From contig CP006977.1 of assembly GCA_000508305.1 (NCBI GenBank), positions 1,086,621 through 1,150,620 of the forward strand: a stretch of 64,000 nt of DNA, in the 5' to 3' direction. Both the position numbers and the translations under genes were made by a program. Shown piece after piece: positions 51,126-60,065 of the stretch. The DNA is from Sulfolobus acidocaldarius SUSAZ. GTDB taxonomy: Archaea > Thermoproteota > Thermoprotei_A > Sulfolobales > Sulfolobaceae. The number at the start of each line of letters is the position of its first letter. Within the stretch, counting starts at the first letter, position 1. The notes under the pieces were generated by a model. It ran no database searches. It was not told where the DNA came from and saw only the letters and a list, made by a program, of their open reading frames with translations.

Positions 51126-53132
51126 ATGTCATGCAAAACTCCAAAAAACTACACACTTATAATTGCTGAAAAAAGTAAGGCAGCAAGAAAAATCGCAGAA
51201 GCGTTGTCAAATAACTATTCGTATTGTAAAAAATTCTACGTCAACTTCTGGATTGTAAATTACTCCTCTAAATATTACATAATATCACCAGCTGCAGGTC
51301 ATTTGTTCAACTTATATGGCAATTCCTCATTTCCTGTATATGGAACAGAATGGAAACCTTTATGGCAAATAGATCCTTCAGCTAGATATACAAAGAAATA
51401 TTACGATTTAATTAAATCTCTCTCTAAAGATGCGCAGGAGTTTATCAATGCATGCGATTACGATATAGAAGGATCACTGATAGGTTATCTAATAATAAAT
51501 TTTTTAGGTGATATAAAAAGAGCTAAGAGAGCAAAATTTTCTACTCTGACTAAAGAAGATATATTAAACTCTTTCAGAAACTTAAAACCTTTAGACTATG
51601 ACATGATTCACGCAGGTATAGCGAGACATAAAGTAGATTGGTTGTGGGGCATTAACGTAAGTAGAGCCCTTATGAAAAGTGTATATATAGTTACACGAAA
51701 AAGAGTAATCCTAAGTGCTGGCAGAGTTCAGAGCCCGACATTAATACATGTAATAAACAATACACTAAAGAGAGAATTATTTGTTCCTTTACCATACTAT
51801 TCAATTAATTTAACCATTAATTTAAAAAATAAAGAATTTAAGATAACAATACCGAAAACTTTCGAGAATAAGAACGAAGCAAAACAATACTTAGAGGAAA
51901 TAAAAAAGGTAGGCGAAGTCGTAGTAACTAACATAGAGTTAAAAGATGCTGTAATTTATAGACCACCACCATTTAATTTAACAGATTTACAGCTAGAAGC
52001 TGGAAGACTTTTTGGTTATTCGCCATATTTAGTTGAAAGAATTGCGGAGAACCTGTACCTAAATGGACTAATAAGCTATCCTAGAACTAATAGTCAAAAA
52101 ATACCACCTTCTATAAATATTTATCAAATAATTGACTCCCTCTCTAAATCAAAAAGATACGGATCACTGATAAACACATTGTCTCAAATTACCAAGGGAA
52201 AGTATATAGTAAGGCAAGGAGAAAAAGATGATCCAGCCCATCCTGCAATATATCCAACTGGAGAGTTACCCTATAATTTGGATACTAAGGAATTGAAACT
52301 ATATGAATTAATTTTGAGACGATTTTTAGCTTCAATGTCCACAGATGCTAGAGTTAGAAAACAAGAAATAACTTTAAGGATTCCTAAAGTTGATATTGAA
52401 CTAAAACTGAACATACAGAGCCTGATATATAAAGGTTGGATAATCTTATACCCATACACTAAGTTCTCAGATGAGGAACTTCTGGATGTAAAAAAAGGAG
52501 ATAAAGGGCGTATTGTAAGGGCTAACAGTTCAATGAAAGTCACAAAGCCTGATACACAACAAGTATCAAAGATTCAATTACTTAAATGGATGGAGTCGAA
52601 TAACTTAGGAACTGAAGCTACAAGAGGTAGAATTATAGAGACACTATTCAAAAGAAAGTACTTAATGAGTAAGGGTAAATACGCTTATCCCACACCCATC
52701 GGAATCGTAGTAACTGATGTTTTATCATCTTATTTTAAGGACTTGACGGATGTGAGATTAACATCGGAGATGGAGAAAAAATTAAACGGAATTATTAGCG
52801 GAAAATTTTCTGAAAACGAAGTAGTGGAGGAAACTAAGAAACTAATAGAGAGATACATTAATGAATTTGAAAATTCAAAGAACGATATTGGAACTAAAAT
52901 AGGAAAAATTCTAGGTTTATTAGAGTATAAAAAATGTAAATATTGTGAATTAGAAGTCTATAAAGATAATCTATGTAAATATCACTTAAATGCAGTAAAA
53001 CTTCTTAAAAATAACTTAAAAATATGGAAGGAGAGGACAGATCTAACAGAAGAATCAATTATTAAAAAACTTAAAAAGCTTAACACTGCAGGGAAATTTA
53101 TAAGAGATGTATTGAATACATACCATAACTGA
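51126..53132 (+). CDS. topA: type IA DNA topoisomerase
   Basis: A 668-aa type IA topoisomerase (topoisomerase III-like) relaxing negative supercoils or decatenating via single-strand passage. TOPRIM 'YTLIIAEKSKAARKIAEAL' and 'FINACDYDIEGSLIGYL' supply the acidic metal site; catalytic Tyr318 lies in 'NGLISYPRTNSQKIPPS'. A possible zinc-like cluster 'KKCKYCELEVYKDNLCKYH' is near residues 600-618. ATG 51126. The stop TGA (53130-53132) overlaps the C box of a guide RNA candidate. Confidence 0.95.
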   Translation: MSCKTPKNYTLIIAEKSKAARKIAEALSNNYSYCKKFYVNFWIVNYSSKYYIISPAAGHLFNLYGNSSFPVYGTEWKPLWQIDPSARYTKKYYDLIKSLSKDAQEFINACDYDIEGSLIGYLIINFLGDIKRAKRAKFSTLTKEDILNSFRNLKPLDYDMIHAGIARHKVDWLWGINVSRALMKSVYIVTRKRVILSAGRVQSPTLIHVINNTLKRELFVPLPYYSINLTINLKNKEFKITIPKTFENKNEAKQYLEEIKKVGEVVVTNIELKDAVIYRPPPFNLTDLQLEAGRLFGYSPYLVERIAENLYLNGLISYPRTNSQKIPPSINIYQIIDSLSKSKRYGSLINTLSQITKGKYIVRQGEKDDPAHPAIYPTGELPYNLDTKELKLYELILRRFLASMSTDARVRKQEITLRIPKVDIELKLNIQSLIYKGWIILYPYTKFSDEELLDVKKGDKGRIVRANSSMKVTKPDTQQVSKIQLLKWMESNNLGTEATRGRIIETLFKRKYLMSKGKYAYPTPIGIVVTDVLSSYFKDLTDVRLTSEMEKKLNGIISGKFSENEVVEETKKLIERYINEFENSKNDIGTKIGKILGLLEYKKCKYCELEVYKDNLCKYHLNAVKLLKNNLKIWKERTDLTEESIIKKLKKLNTAGKFIRDVLNTYHN

Positions 53133-53187
53133 TGATGTGAGTCATGCCATCTTGATTGATGATATGAACCCTGGGGTAACTGATTTG
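53126..53187 (+). ncRNA. C/D-box guide RNA candidate between topA and cdvC
   Basis: Two similar half-modules TGATGATRTGA + spacer + YTGA follow each other: C region CTGATGA 53129-53135 (longer TGATGATGTGA), D'-like TTGA 53152-53155, C' TTGATGA 53156-53162, and perfect D CTGA 53180-53183. ATAA/TTAT can form a terminal stem. Guides are long (16-17 nt). The D guide contains CCCTGGGGTA, whose complement TACCCCAGGG resembles a conserved 23S rRNA stretch near the peptidyl-transferase centre (memory, not searched). The C box includes the topA stop codon. Confidence 0.5.
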
Positions 53188-54312
53188 TTATAGAGCCTTA
53201 TACTTCTCGTGCCAAGCCTCATATACCTTGATTACTTCTGAATTTACACTGGGTTTCCTTATCTTAAGGATCTCCTTAAAGTCCTCCATATTAACAGCTC
53301 TAGGTTGCTCTAATTTTTTGTCGAACATCTCCTTTACTACCCTTATATGGGCAGCTTGAACTATGTCTTTTATATCACTTGCAGTATACCCTTCTGTCAT
53401 TTTAGCTAGTTCATCTATATTAAAATTGTCCATTTTTATCTTTGAAGTATAGTGTAATAATAGTGACTTTCTTTGCTCAACATCTGGTAAGCGTATGTAT
53501 ATTCTCTTCTGAAATCTTCTTAAGAACGGCTCATCTAGTCTCCAAGGCTTATTGGTTGCACCTATAACATAGACCTTGAAATTCTCAGATTTGTCCTGCA
53601 AACCATCCATTTCTTTTAAGAATTGATTTCTTACCCTAACTTCCCCACCATTTTCACTATTATATGTACCAAGTAATGCATCTATCTCGTCTATGAATAT
53701 TATCACAGGTTTACCATCCTTCTTGGACAATTCTCTAGCACTGTTGAATATTTTTGCTACATTTTTTTCAGCCTCACCTAGCCACTTAGACATCACTGAT
53801 GCTGCATCGACTTGAATAAAATATGAGTCAATCTCGTTAGCTACAGCAGCTGCGATCATCGTTTTACCACAACCTGGAGGTCCATAAACCAATATACCTC
53901 TAGGCCATCCTAAAGGAAATAGGTCTGGTCTTCTTGTAGGATAAACAATAGCCTCTTTTAGAGCCTCTTTAACGTCTTCCAAACCCACGATGTCATTAAA
54001 GCTTACTTTAGGTTTCTCCTTCATTACTAAATCGTCTACAGAGACTTGGCTATGTTTGCCATTCCCATTACCCGCACCATCAGCAGGAATTAATTCCTTT
54101 AAAACCTCTATTCGCCTTTTATACTCATTAATCATTTGCTCATATATAGCAGCTGTTGATCCGTCCCTATATAGAGAAACTAGTTGTGCTAATACCTCGA
54201 TCGCTTTCTTGTAATTGGTAATTGCCTCTTCAGCATTTCCCTCTTTGTCGGCTTTTACAGCATTTATAGCATACTTTCTTGCCATCTCTTCAAGCATTAC
54301 TTGGGCAGACAT
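53188..54312 (-). CDS. cdvC: CdvC, Vps4-like AAA ATPase of cell division
   Basis: The 374-aa ATPase that remodels ESCRT-III filaments during Sulfolobus division. N-terminal MIT domain (residues 1-75, three helices), Gly/Asn linker (80-87), AAA core with Walker A 'GPPGCGKT' (144-151), Walker B 'FIDEIDAL' (D208, E209), sensor '[17 protein letters not shown]' and C-terminal helix. The MIT domain binds the MIM2 motif of CdvB (family knowledge). ATG start; 2 bases downstream of cdvB. Last gene of the cdvABC cluster. Confidence 0.98.
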   Translation of the reverse strand: MSAQVMLEEMARKYAINAVKADKEGNAEEAITNYKKAIEVLAQLVSLYRDGSTAAIYEQMINEYKRRIEVLKELIPADGAGNGNGKHSQVSVDDLVMKEKPKVSFNDIVGLEDVKEALKEAIVYPTRRPDLFPLGWPRGILVYGPPGCGKTMIAAAVANEIDSYFIQVDAASVMSKWLGEAEKNVAKIFNSARELSKKDGKPVIIFIDEIDALLGTYNSENGGEVRVRNQFLKEMDGLQDKSENFKVYVIGATNKPWRLDEPFLRRFQKRIYIRLPDVEQRKSLLLHYTSKIKMDNFNIDELAKMTEGYTASDIKDIVQAAHIRVVKEMFDKKLEQPRAVNMEDFKEILKIRKPSVNSEVIKVYEAWHEKYKAL

Positions 54313-54314
54313 GC

Positions 54315-55100
54315 TTAACCCTCAAGCACAATTAGACCTTTTTCTTCAAGTTTTCTTAACATATTAAAGACTTCCTCTTTACTGACATCAAAATTCTTTG
54401 CTATATACTCTACATCAATAAATCCACCAGTAGTCTTTATGTAATTTAGTATCATGTCCTCTGATAAACTCTTCTTATTGCTACTCTGAACTTGTTTAGC
54501 TACTCTCTTTGGTAACTCTGAAGGTGGATGGGGTAGTTCTGGCAATAATTCTCTGACTTTTACTTCAGCCATCTTCTGAGCTTCTTCCATTATCTGTTTC
54601 GCTTGTTCGTCAGAAACTGTTGGAACAAACGTCTTTTCGCTTAATGCACCAGTTTCAATAGCTATACTATTTACGCTACTTGTTATTGAATCTAAAGCGA
54701 GAGCCACTTCTGGTGCTATACCTCTAACTTGCTCCTTTAATTCTCCCAATATACGCATTACTGGGAATAGCACTAGAGAAACTCCCTGTAGCTCCTGGAC
54801 GGTATCTAGTTTTAATCTTACCTTTTCTATGGCTAAATATGCAGTATATATTATTTTAATCATTTTTCGTATGTCCGAGATCTCTTGTGCATATATCGTA
54901 GCTCTCGCTATATCTCCTTCAATTTGAGATCTAATGACTTTCTCAAAGAGATCTTTGTCTCTCTCCCTTAATCTCCTTATCGCTTCGTCTAATCTATCCT
55001 GCTGCTCTTTTAATTTTAAAGATATTTCAGTTATCGCTTTGGACAAATGCACCTTTCTCTTTCTATCGCTATTAAAAATTATCGATAACTTATCAAACAT
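54315..55100 (-). CDS. cdvB: CdvB, ESCRT-III homologue of cell division
   Basis: The 261-aa filament-forming division protein, removed by the proteasome before constriction in Sulfolobus (known). ESCRT-III core of helices about 15-150 ('[20 protein letters not shown]' start), MIM2-like '[15 protein letters not shown]' at about 185-199 for CdvC binding, and a C-terminal winged helix (210-261) that binds the CdvA tail. ATG 55098-55100, 17 bases from the cdvA stop. Confidence 0.98.
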   Translation of the reverse strand: MFDKLSIIFNSDRKRKVHLSKAITEISLKLKEQQDRLDEAIRRLRERDKDLFEKVIRSQIEGDIARATIYAQEISDIRKMIKIIYTAYLAIEKVRLKLDTVQELQGVSLVLFPVMRILGELKEQVRGIAPEVALALDSITSSVNSIAIETGALSEKTFVPTVSDEQAKQIMEEAQKMAEVKVRELLPELPHPPSELPKRVAKQVQSSNKKSLSEDMILNYIKTTGGFIDVEYIAKNFDVSKEEVFNMLRKLEEKGLIVLEG

Positions 55101-55117
55101 CCTATGTCACTAATTCT

Positions 55118-55834
55118 TCATAAAGTATTTATTACCCTTACTGGTATTGGAACAGACACTTCAGACTTATTACCCTCGTTCTTATTTGACTGTTCTGTTG
55201 ACGTGTTTAATGAGGCAGAAGGCTTAAGTTCTATTACCTCCTTATCCAATCCGTCAAGTTTATCTAGAGTTTTCTTTATATCGTCTCTTTCCAATGCATA
55301 ACTATCCCTAGATAACCTCAGAATTTCCATAGAATTTTTATATGCAAGTTCTGGTATTTCACCCGATATGTAATTTATCTTCAATGCAATCATAGCTCTA
55401 TCAATTTGAGCAACTTGGTCCTCTATTGAGTTTAATCTATCTTTTAATCTTCCCTTTAATCTTGAATGCTCATCTCTTATCTTTAGTAACTCACTGTCTA
55501 ACTTCCTCTTCATATCCTCATATGTACTTTTAGGTATCTCTTGCCTAGAGTATAACTCCTCGAGCGCTCTTTGTCTCTTCCTTATCTTCTCCATCTGTCC
55601 TAACACTTTCAAAGAGTCAGTTTTCCAATCAGGTAATATTACTACAGAATCTCCATCAACTTTTACGCTATTCGGAGAATATGTCTTGATTTCTTCACCT
55701 TTAAATAATTCAATACCTGTTATTGTACCATCAATTTCAGTATAAACATGAACTATTACTCCAGCATCACGGCCATAAACGTCCTTTACCTTTTGCCCTA
55801 TGAACTTTGTTAATACCTCAACCGGAATGCCCAT
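55118..55834 (-). CDS. cdvA: CdvA, membrane-recruiting division protein
   Basis: A 238-aa crenarchaeal protein that marks the division site and recruits CdvB. N-terminal PRC-barrel-like domain (1-70, '[20 protein letters not shown]'), long coiled coil (75-200) and C-terminal peptide '[11 protein letters not shown]', which inserts in the CdvB winged helix. I choose ATG 55832-55834 (MGIPVEVL) with GAGG upstream rather than an ATG five codons earlier (MRSNT extension). A TATA box lies about 40 bases upstream. Confidence 0.97.
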   Translation of the reverse strand: MGIPVEVLTKFIGQKVKDVYGRDAGVIVHVYTEIDGTITGIELFKGEEIKTYSPNSVKVDGDSVVILPDWKTDSLKVLGQMEKIRKRQRALEELYSRQEIPKSTYEDMKRKLDSELLKIRDEHSRLKGRLKDRLNSIEDQVAQIDRAMIALKINYISGEIPELAYKNSMEILRLSRDSYALERDDIKKTLDKLDGLDKEVIELKPSASLNTSTEQSNKNEGNKSEVSVPIPVRVINTL

Positions 55835-55867
55835 GGTATTACTCCTCAAAGTTATCAGCTATGATGA

Positions 55868-55882
55868 TTATATTTATAAGAA
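55868..55882 (-). promoter_or_regulatory. TATA box of cdvA
   Basis: On the minus strand CTTATAAATATAA (plus TATTTATAA at 55871-55879) is a good archaeal TATA box. Initiation about 26 bases downstream, near 55849, leaves a 15-base leader that contains TGAGGAG before the cdvA ATG. The guide RNA candidate at 55889-55945 sits immediately upstream on the same strand. Confidence 0.6.
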
Positions 55883-55888
55883 TTTAGG

Positions 55889-55945
55889 CTCTTCAGTAGG
55901 TAGAGGTTCATCATCAATAAGCGCTTTTAACCCTCATCATTAGCC
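55889..55945 (-). ncRNA. C/D-box guide RNA candidate upstream of cdvA
   Basis: On the minus strand: C box ATGATGA (55940-55934), 12-nt D' guide, D'-like CTTA (55921-55918), C' box ATGATGA (55914-55908), 11-nt D guide, D box CTGA (55896-55893). A terminal stem GGCT/AGCC closes the molecule. C, C' and D are perfect and spacing matches the 3373 RNA. Targets undetermined. It is head-to-tail with cdvA and ends within about 10 bases of the cdvA TATA box. Confidence 0.8.
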
Positions 55946-55999
55946 CCATAATATTACGCTAATCAGCTTATAAACATTTAAAGATGAACCTAATAATTA

Positions 56000-56248
56000 A
56001 TGAGCCTGGAAACATTTCACTATATTGCTAATCAATTATCAGGTATATTTAACTTCAATGGAGAGCCTTTAGCATCAGCCTTAATAATACTAGGCTTAGC
56101 AATACTTTCAATAATGATATTGGCTGGGTTAATTTATGGAGCAATAAAGGTAGTTAAAGCAGTTCCAAACATGCCTTTTAAACAATTCATCATAGTTATG
56201 ATAATGATAGCAGTATTCTTAGTAATCGTTGGAGTACTAATACCCTAA
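56000..56248 (+). CDS. small two-helix membrane protein
   Basis: An 82-aa protein, ATG 56000, with two hydrophobic segments at about residues 25-48 and 60-82 separated by a short basic loop ([13 protein letters not shown]). No family recognised. It is divergent from cdvA and its stop overlaps enolase by 4 bases. Sequence before it (TTATAAACATTTAAAG near 55969-55984) provides a promoter about 20-30 bases upstream, consistent with a leaderless mRNA. Confidence 0.72.
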   Translation: MSLETFHYIANQLSGIFNFNGEPLASALIILGLAILSIMILAGLIYGAIKVVKAVPNMPFKQFIIVMIMIAVFLVIVGVLIP

Positions 56249-57495
56249 AGGTAAAAATTTTTACCGTAAAACTCTAATCCATAATCCAACTCTATTTCTA
56301 TTAACCTGTTATACTTACTTGTTCTCTCTCCTCTTGAAGGAGCACCAGTTTTGATGAACTCACTTTGGGTACCTACTGCAAGATCAGCTATTATGGAATC
56401 TTCAGTCTCTCCGCTCCTGTGGCTGACAATTGTCTTCACAGCATTTCTTCTGGCGAAATCTATATAATCTAAAGTTTCGGTTATGGTTCCAATTTGATTG
56501 GGCTTAACTATGGTACCTTTACTTGACATTCTTTCTATTCCCTTCTTCAAATATTCTATATTTGTCACATACAAATCGTCACCGGTTACAATAGTTTTTT
56601 TCAGCTTACTTTGCAACTGAGAAAACGAATCATAATCGTTCTCCTCAAAGGGATCTTCAATATACATCAAAGGATACATATCCGCTAATTGCTTGTAGTA
56701 ATCTATCAATTCACCTGCAGTATACCTTTTACCATCCATTTCATAGTGAGACTCATGAAAGAAATTAGAGGCTGCAGCGTCCATACCCATAAAAATCTTG
56801 TCCTCATATCCTAGGCTTTTTATAGATGCATAAACGAGATCTAATGCGTCCATCGTCTTTTCAAGTGGAGGAGAGAATCCCCCTTCATCACCTAAGGCTG
56901 TATATATCTTTCCATATCTTTCAGTGATTAAATCCTTTAGCCTTTTATATACTTCAATGGAGGCTTGAATGGCTTCAGTAAACTTATCAAAATTCTTGGG
57001 AATTATGATAAATTCCTGAATCTTTAGATTATTTCCTGCGTGAAGGCCACCATTTAATATATTTAAAAGAGGTATTGGAATGTATTTGGCTCTGGGACCT
57101 CCTATATATTCAAAGTACTCCTGTCCTAACGCTCTCGATGCGGTTTTCAAAACAGCTATAGAAGTAGCTATCATAGTATTACCACCAATTCTTGATTTAT
57201 TTTGTGTACCATCAAGCCTTATTAGCGTTGTATCTATAACCCTTTGCCTTCTCACATCATAATCTCTTAGAGAATCGTTCAATACAGTATTTACTAATTC
57301 TACAGCATCAATCACTCTCCCATTTTTATCCTTGAGCTCTACGGCTTCATTTGCACCTTTTGATGCACCTGCAGGAGCATCACCAAATCCTACTATTCCG
57401 TCATACGTTTCCACTCTAACTCTAATTGTCCTATTGCCTCTAGAATCAATTATCTCATAACCCTTTAATTTCCTTATTCTAAACCTATCGTTCAT
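56245..57495 (-). CDS. eno: enolase
   Basis: A 416-aa enzyme interconverting 2-phosphoglycerate and phosphoenolpyruvate. Motifs: '[19 protein letters not shown]', '[19 protein letters not shown]', '[10 protein letters not shown]' (metal Asp), '[13 protein letters not shown]' (catalytic Lys) and '[11 protein letters not shown]'. ATG 57493-57495 ([12 protein letters not shown]) is used; the ORF extends 22 codons further upstream but those residues are unlike enolase and would overlap the divergent gene. Confidence 0.97.
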   Translation of the reverse strand: MNDRFRIRKLKGYEIIDSRGNRTIRVRVETYDGIVGFGDAPAGASKGANEAVELKDKNGRVIDAVELVNTVLNDSLRDYDVRRQRVIDTTLIRLDGTQNKSRIGGNTMIATSIAVLKTASRALGQEYFEYIGGPRAKYIPIPLLNILNGGLHAGNNLKIQEFIIIPKNFDKFTEAIQASIEVYKRLKDLITERYGKIYTALGDEGGFSPPLEKTMDALDLVYASIKSLGYEDKIFMGMDAAASNFFHESHYEMDGKRYTAGELIDYYKQLADMYPLMYIEDPFEENDYDSFSQLQSKLKKTIVTGDDLYVTNIEYLKKGIERMSSKGTIVKPNQIGTITETLDYIDFARRNAVKTIVSHRSGETEDSIIADLAVGTQSEFIKTGAPSRGERTSKYNRLIEIELDYGLEFYGKNFYL

Positions 57496-57533
57496 TTTAA
57501 GTCTGTTTGTGTATATTTTGGATAAGATAATAA

Positions 57534-57845
57534 ATGTTAGTCTCGGAGGCTGTGCTTCCATTATTATTTTATGGAATATTAACGCCTATATATCAAGTAA
57601 TTTTAAGGGAAAAAATTAGTAATGTAAAAGGATTTTATCTAGCTTGGATAACTGCACCGTTCCTGGTGGGATATTTCTTTTACTCAACTTTAGTTGAGGT
57701 TTTTCTATTACTTATATTCAATGTAATTGGATATATTATTGTTCTTAAAAATAAATACAAGTACATATTTCCACTACTTCTTTTTTCAGCAGTGATAATA
57801 CAAATATTTTATATCTTAACAACACTACATACTATTCATGGTTAG
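57534..57845 (+). CDS. small membrane protein, unknown
   Basis: A 103-aa protein with three to four hydrophobic segments (about 5-22, 33-50, 52-70, 76-96) and a basic inner loop (LKNKYKYI). ATG 57534, divergent from enolase by 38 bases. It overlaps the zinc-ribbon gene by 8 bases and precedes signal peptidase, so these three form an operon. No family recognised; a helper of secretion is possible but unsupported. Confidence 0.7.
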   Translation: MLVSEAVLPLLFYGILTPIYQVILREKISNVKGFYLAWITAPFLVGYFFYSTLVEVFLLLIFNVIGYIIVLKNKYKYIFPLLLFSAVIIQIFYILTTLHTIHG

Positions 57846-58155
57846 AAAGAAAGCAGTTGAAGCAGACGTTTGTCCTAACTGTGGTAAAAAAGCTGAAAAA
57901 CCAGTTAAGACGTGGCAATTGGTATCTCCATTACCAGACGCCTACGGAAGAATAACAATTACAGTTATGGGATCATATGAATGCGGTAATTGTGGACATA
58001 AATGGAAAGCAGTAGTTTCTAAGATAAAAGCTGGTGGAAGCTCAGTAGAAATTGAAGGAAAGAAAGGAAAGAAAACTATAGGAGAGGAGAAAGAAGATAA
58101 AAGAGAGGGAGAAGTTATAGAATTGGATATAAGTGATTTAGATGAAGAAGAGTGA
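57838..58155 (+). CDS. zinc-ribbon protein with acidic tail
   Basis: A 105-aa protein with a four-Cys zinc ribbon: CPNCG at residues 12-16 and CGNCG at about 49-53 ('SYECGNCGHKWK'), 30-odd residues apart. The last 35 residues are Lys/Glu rich, ending in 'ELDISDLDEEE'. Related proteins are conserved in Crenarchaea (memory); a nucleic-acid role is common for such ribbons. Overlaps the genes on both sides (8 and 14 bases). Confidence 0.78.
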   Translation: MVRKKAVEADVCPNCGKKAEKPVKTWQLVSPLPDAYGRITITVMGSYECGNCGHKWKAVVSKIKAGGSSVEIEGKKGKKTIGEEKEDKREGEVIELDISDLDEEE

Positions 58156-58555
58156 TGTAGCAATAGTACTTGTCGTGATACTAATTTACGTTGTATTGTT
58201 CTCTGGAATTGTCCAGACAGCCAGTATTGAAGGAGTATCCATGTATCCAGTTTTCCAAAACGGATTCCTTACTTTTTATGTATCACCATCTGATATCTCA
58301 GTAGGAAACATAATTATATATAAGTCAACTGTTGGTACTTATGTTATCCATCAGGTGATACATATTGATGGAAATTCTTACGTGACAAAAGGTGTTGATA
58401 ACATAACAAATTACCTTCCAGATAATAAAATAGGTTTAGAGCCTCAATCTGGAATTCCAAAAACGTTAGTTATTGGAAAAGTAGCTGAGGTAAATGGGTT
58501 TGTAATAAGTATACCCTACTTAGGTTACATTTCTATATTGTTCTCTTCATTGTAG
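58142..58555 (+). CDS. type I signal peptidase (S26B, Sec11-like)
   Basis: A 137-aa membrane serine protease cleaving secretory signal peptides. An N-terminal transmembrane helix (residues 6-24) precedes Ser33 in 'GVSMYPVF', His70 in 'GTYVIHQV' and an Asp-containing 'TKGVDN' box, the Ser-His-Asp pattern of archaeal/eukaryotic enzymes instead of the bacterial Ser-Lys pair. Length is on the short side but includes all boxes. Overlaps gcvPB, which converges on it, by 9 bases. Confidence 0.9.
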   Translation: MKKSDVAIVLVVILIYVVLFSGIVQTASIEGVSMYPVFQNGFLTFYVSPSDISVGNIIIYKSTVGTYVIHQVIHIDGNSYVTKGVDNITNYLPDNKIGLEPQSGIPKTLVIGKVAEVNGFVISIPYLGYISILFSSL

Positions 58556-60064
58556 ACTTTTTACCTTACCCTCTTGTCTTAATCTATAAACTCTGTATGT
58601 AGGAGTTATTGTGCTTGGATGATTTGCAGTAACTTGATCTATTCTACCTACAGTAGTATTGGTAGGAGATGAGATTACATTATTAGGATTGTTGTAAGCC
58701 TCTCTAACTATCTCAGTTAGAGCCTCTGCAAAAGAGTCTAATACTTCCTTAGGCTCAGTCTCTGTTGGTTCAATCATAATAGATTCCTCTATATTTGGAG
58801 GAAAATATATTGTTGGTGCATAGAAACCCCTATCAATTAAGGCTTTAGCTATATCGAAAGCTGTCACACCCTTATCCCTCGCTAACTCCTTTGCTGAAAA
58901 TACAACCTCATGTTTTCTTGGTCTATACGGAGCAATTAGATCTAAGCCTTTAACATTTCTAAGCTTAGAAATAATATAATTAGTTGCTAAGGTACTTAGT
59001 TTTCCTATCATGGACAATCCCTCAGCTCCAAGTCCTAGAATGTATACATATGATCTTACAACATTTCCTATGTTACCATAAAAAGATGCAATCTTTCCTA
59101 TAGTGTGCTTTGGAATGTAATCTATGGCATATTTGCCATTTTTCTTTTCTACTATTGGATAAGGTAGAAAATCTACCATATCTCCTTTAGCACATATAGC
59201 ACCTGCACCTGGTCCTCCTCCTCCATGTGGAACTGCAAATGTTTTATGAAGATTAAGATGAACTATATCAAAACCCATGTCTCCTGGTCTCACTAGACCC
59301 AATATTCCATTCATATTAGCTCCATCATAGTATAACTTGGCATCTACATTATGAAGCAACTTAGCTATTTCTACTATATTTTCTTCGAAAAGACCTAAAG
59401 TATTTGGATTAGTGAGCATAAATCCAGCTGTTTTCTCTCCTACTACCTCTCTTAATAAATCAATATCCACTAACCCCTCTTTATTAGATCTAATATAGAT
59501 TACCTTATAACCAGCCATCGCAGCACTTGCTGGGTTAGTTCCATGTGCAGTATCTGCAACTAACATTTCGTCTCTACTAAACCTCTCCTTTAATTCATGA
59601 TACTTCTTTATCATCAGAACGCCAGCCAACTCGCCTGCTGAACCAGCCGGTACTTGCAAACTACATATATCAGTCCCTGTTATTTCAGCTAACATAAGTT
59701 GCATTTCATAAATGATCTCTAGGATTCCTTGGACAGTCTCAGAATCCTGCAAGGGATGTAAACCTGAAACGACGTCGCTTATCTTCTCTTCGACTTTTGG
59801 ATTATATTTCATTGTGCAGGAACCCAGGGGTACAAATCCTGTATCTACACCGAAACTCATTTGGGATAATCTTATGTAGTGCCTTACAGCCTCTAACTCA
59901 CTAATGGAAGGTAGATTAGGCTCATTTCTCCTCTTTAGATTTTCAGGAATGTTTAAGGTTATTTCTTTTCTTAAACTATCATCATGAGGAATTAAAGTTC
60001 CTACTCTCCCATTACCCTTATATTCAGTTATTAATGGTTCATCCCACTTTGCTTGTCTCCACAC
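58547..60064 (-). CDS. gcvPB: glycine dehydrogenase (decarboxylating) subunit 2
   Basis: The 505-aa PLP-binding half of the split P-protein of the glycine cleavage system. 'SFGVDTGFVPLGSCTMKYNPK', 'LADTAHGTNPASAAMAGY' and 'VHLNLHKTFAVPHGGGGPG', the last with the PLP lysine. ATG at 60062-60064, immediately after gcvPA. Split P-proteins are normal in archaea and many thermophiles. Together with glyA at 40.5 kb it links glycine and one-carbon metabolism. Confidence 0.96.
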   Translation of the reverse strand: MWRQAKWDEPLITEYKGNGRVGTLIPHDDSLRKEITLNIPENLKRRNEPNLPSISELEAVRHYIRLSQMSFGVDTGFVPLGSCTMKYNPKVEEKISDVVSGLHPLQDSETVQGILEIIYEMQLMLAEITGTDICSLQVPAGSAGELAGVLMIKKYHELKERFSRDEMLVADTAHGTNPASAAMAGYKVIYIRSNKEGLVDIDLLREVVGEKTAGFMLTNPNTLGLFEENIVEIAKLLHNVDAKLYYDGANMNGILGLVRPGDMGFDIVHLNLHKTFAVPHGGGGPGAGAICAKGDMVDFLPYPIVEKKNGKYAIDYIPKHTIGKIASFYGNIGNVVRSYVYILGLGAEGLSMIGKLSTLATNYIISKLRNVKGLDLIAPYRPRKHEVVFSAKELARDKGVTAFDIAKALIDRGFYAPTIYFPPNIEESIMIEPTETEPKEVLDSFAEALTEIVREAYNNPNNVISSPTNTTVGRIDQVTANHPSTITPTYRVYRLRQEGKVKSLQ

Positions 60065-60065
60065 A

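Noticed and set aside
57496-57561. N-terminal extension of enolase by 22 codons
   Set aside because: Residues are unlike enolase and would overlap the divergent membrane-protein gene; ATG 57495 starts at the conserved region.
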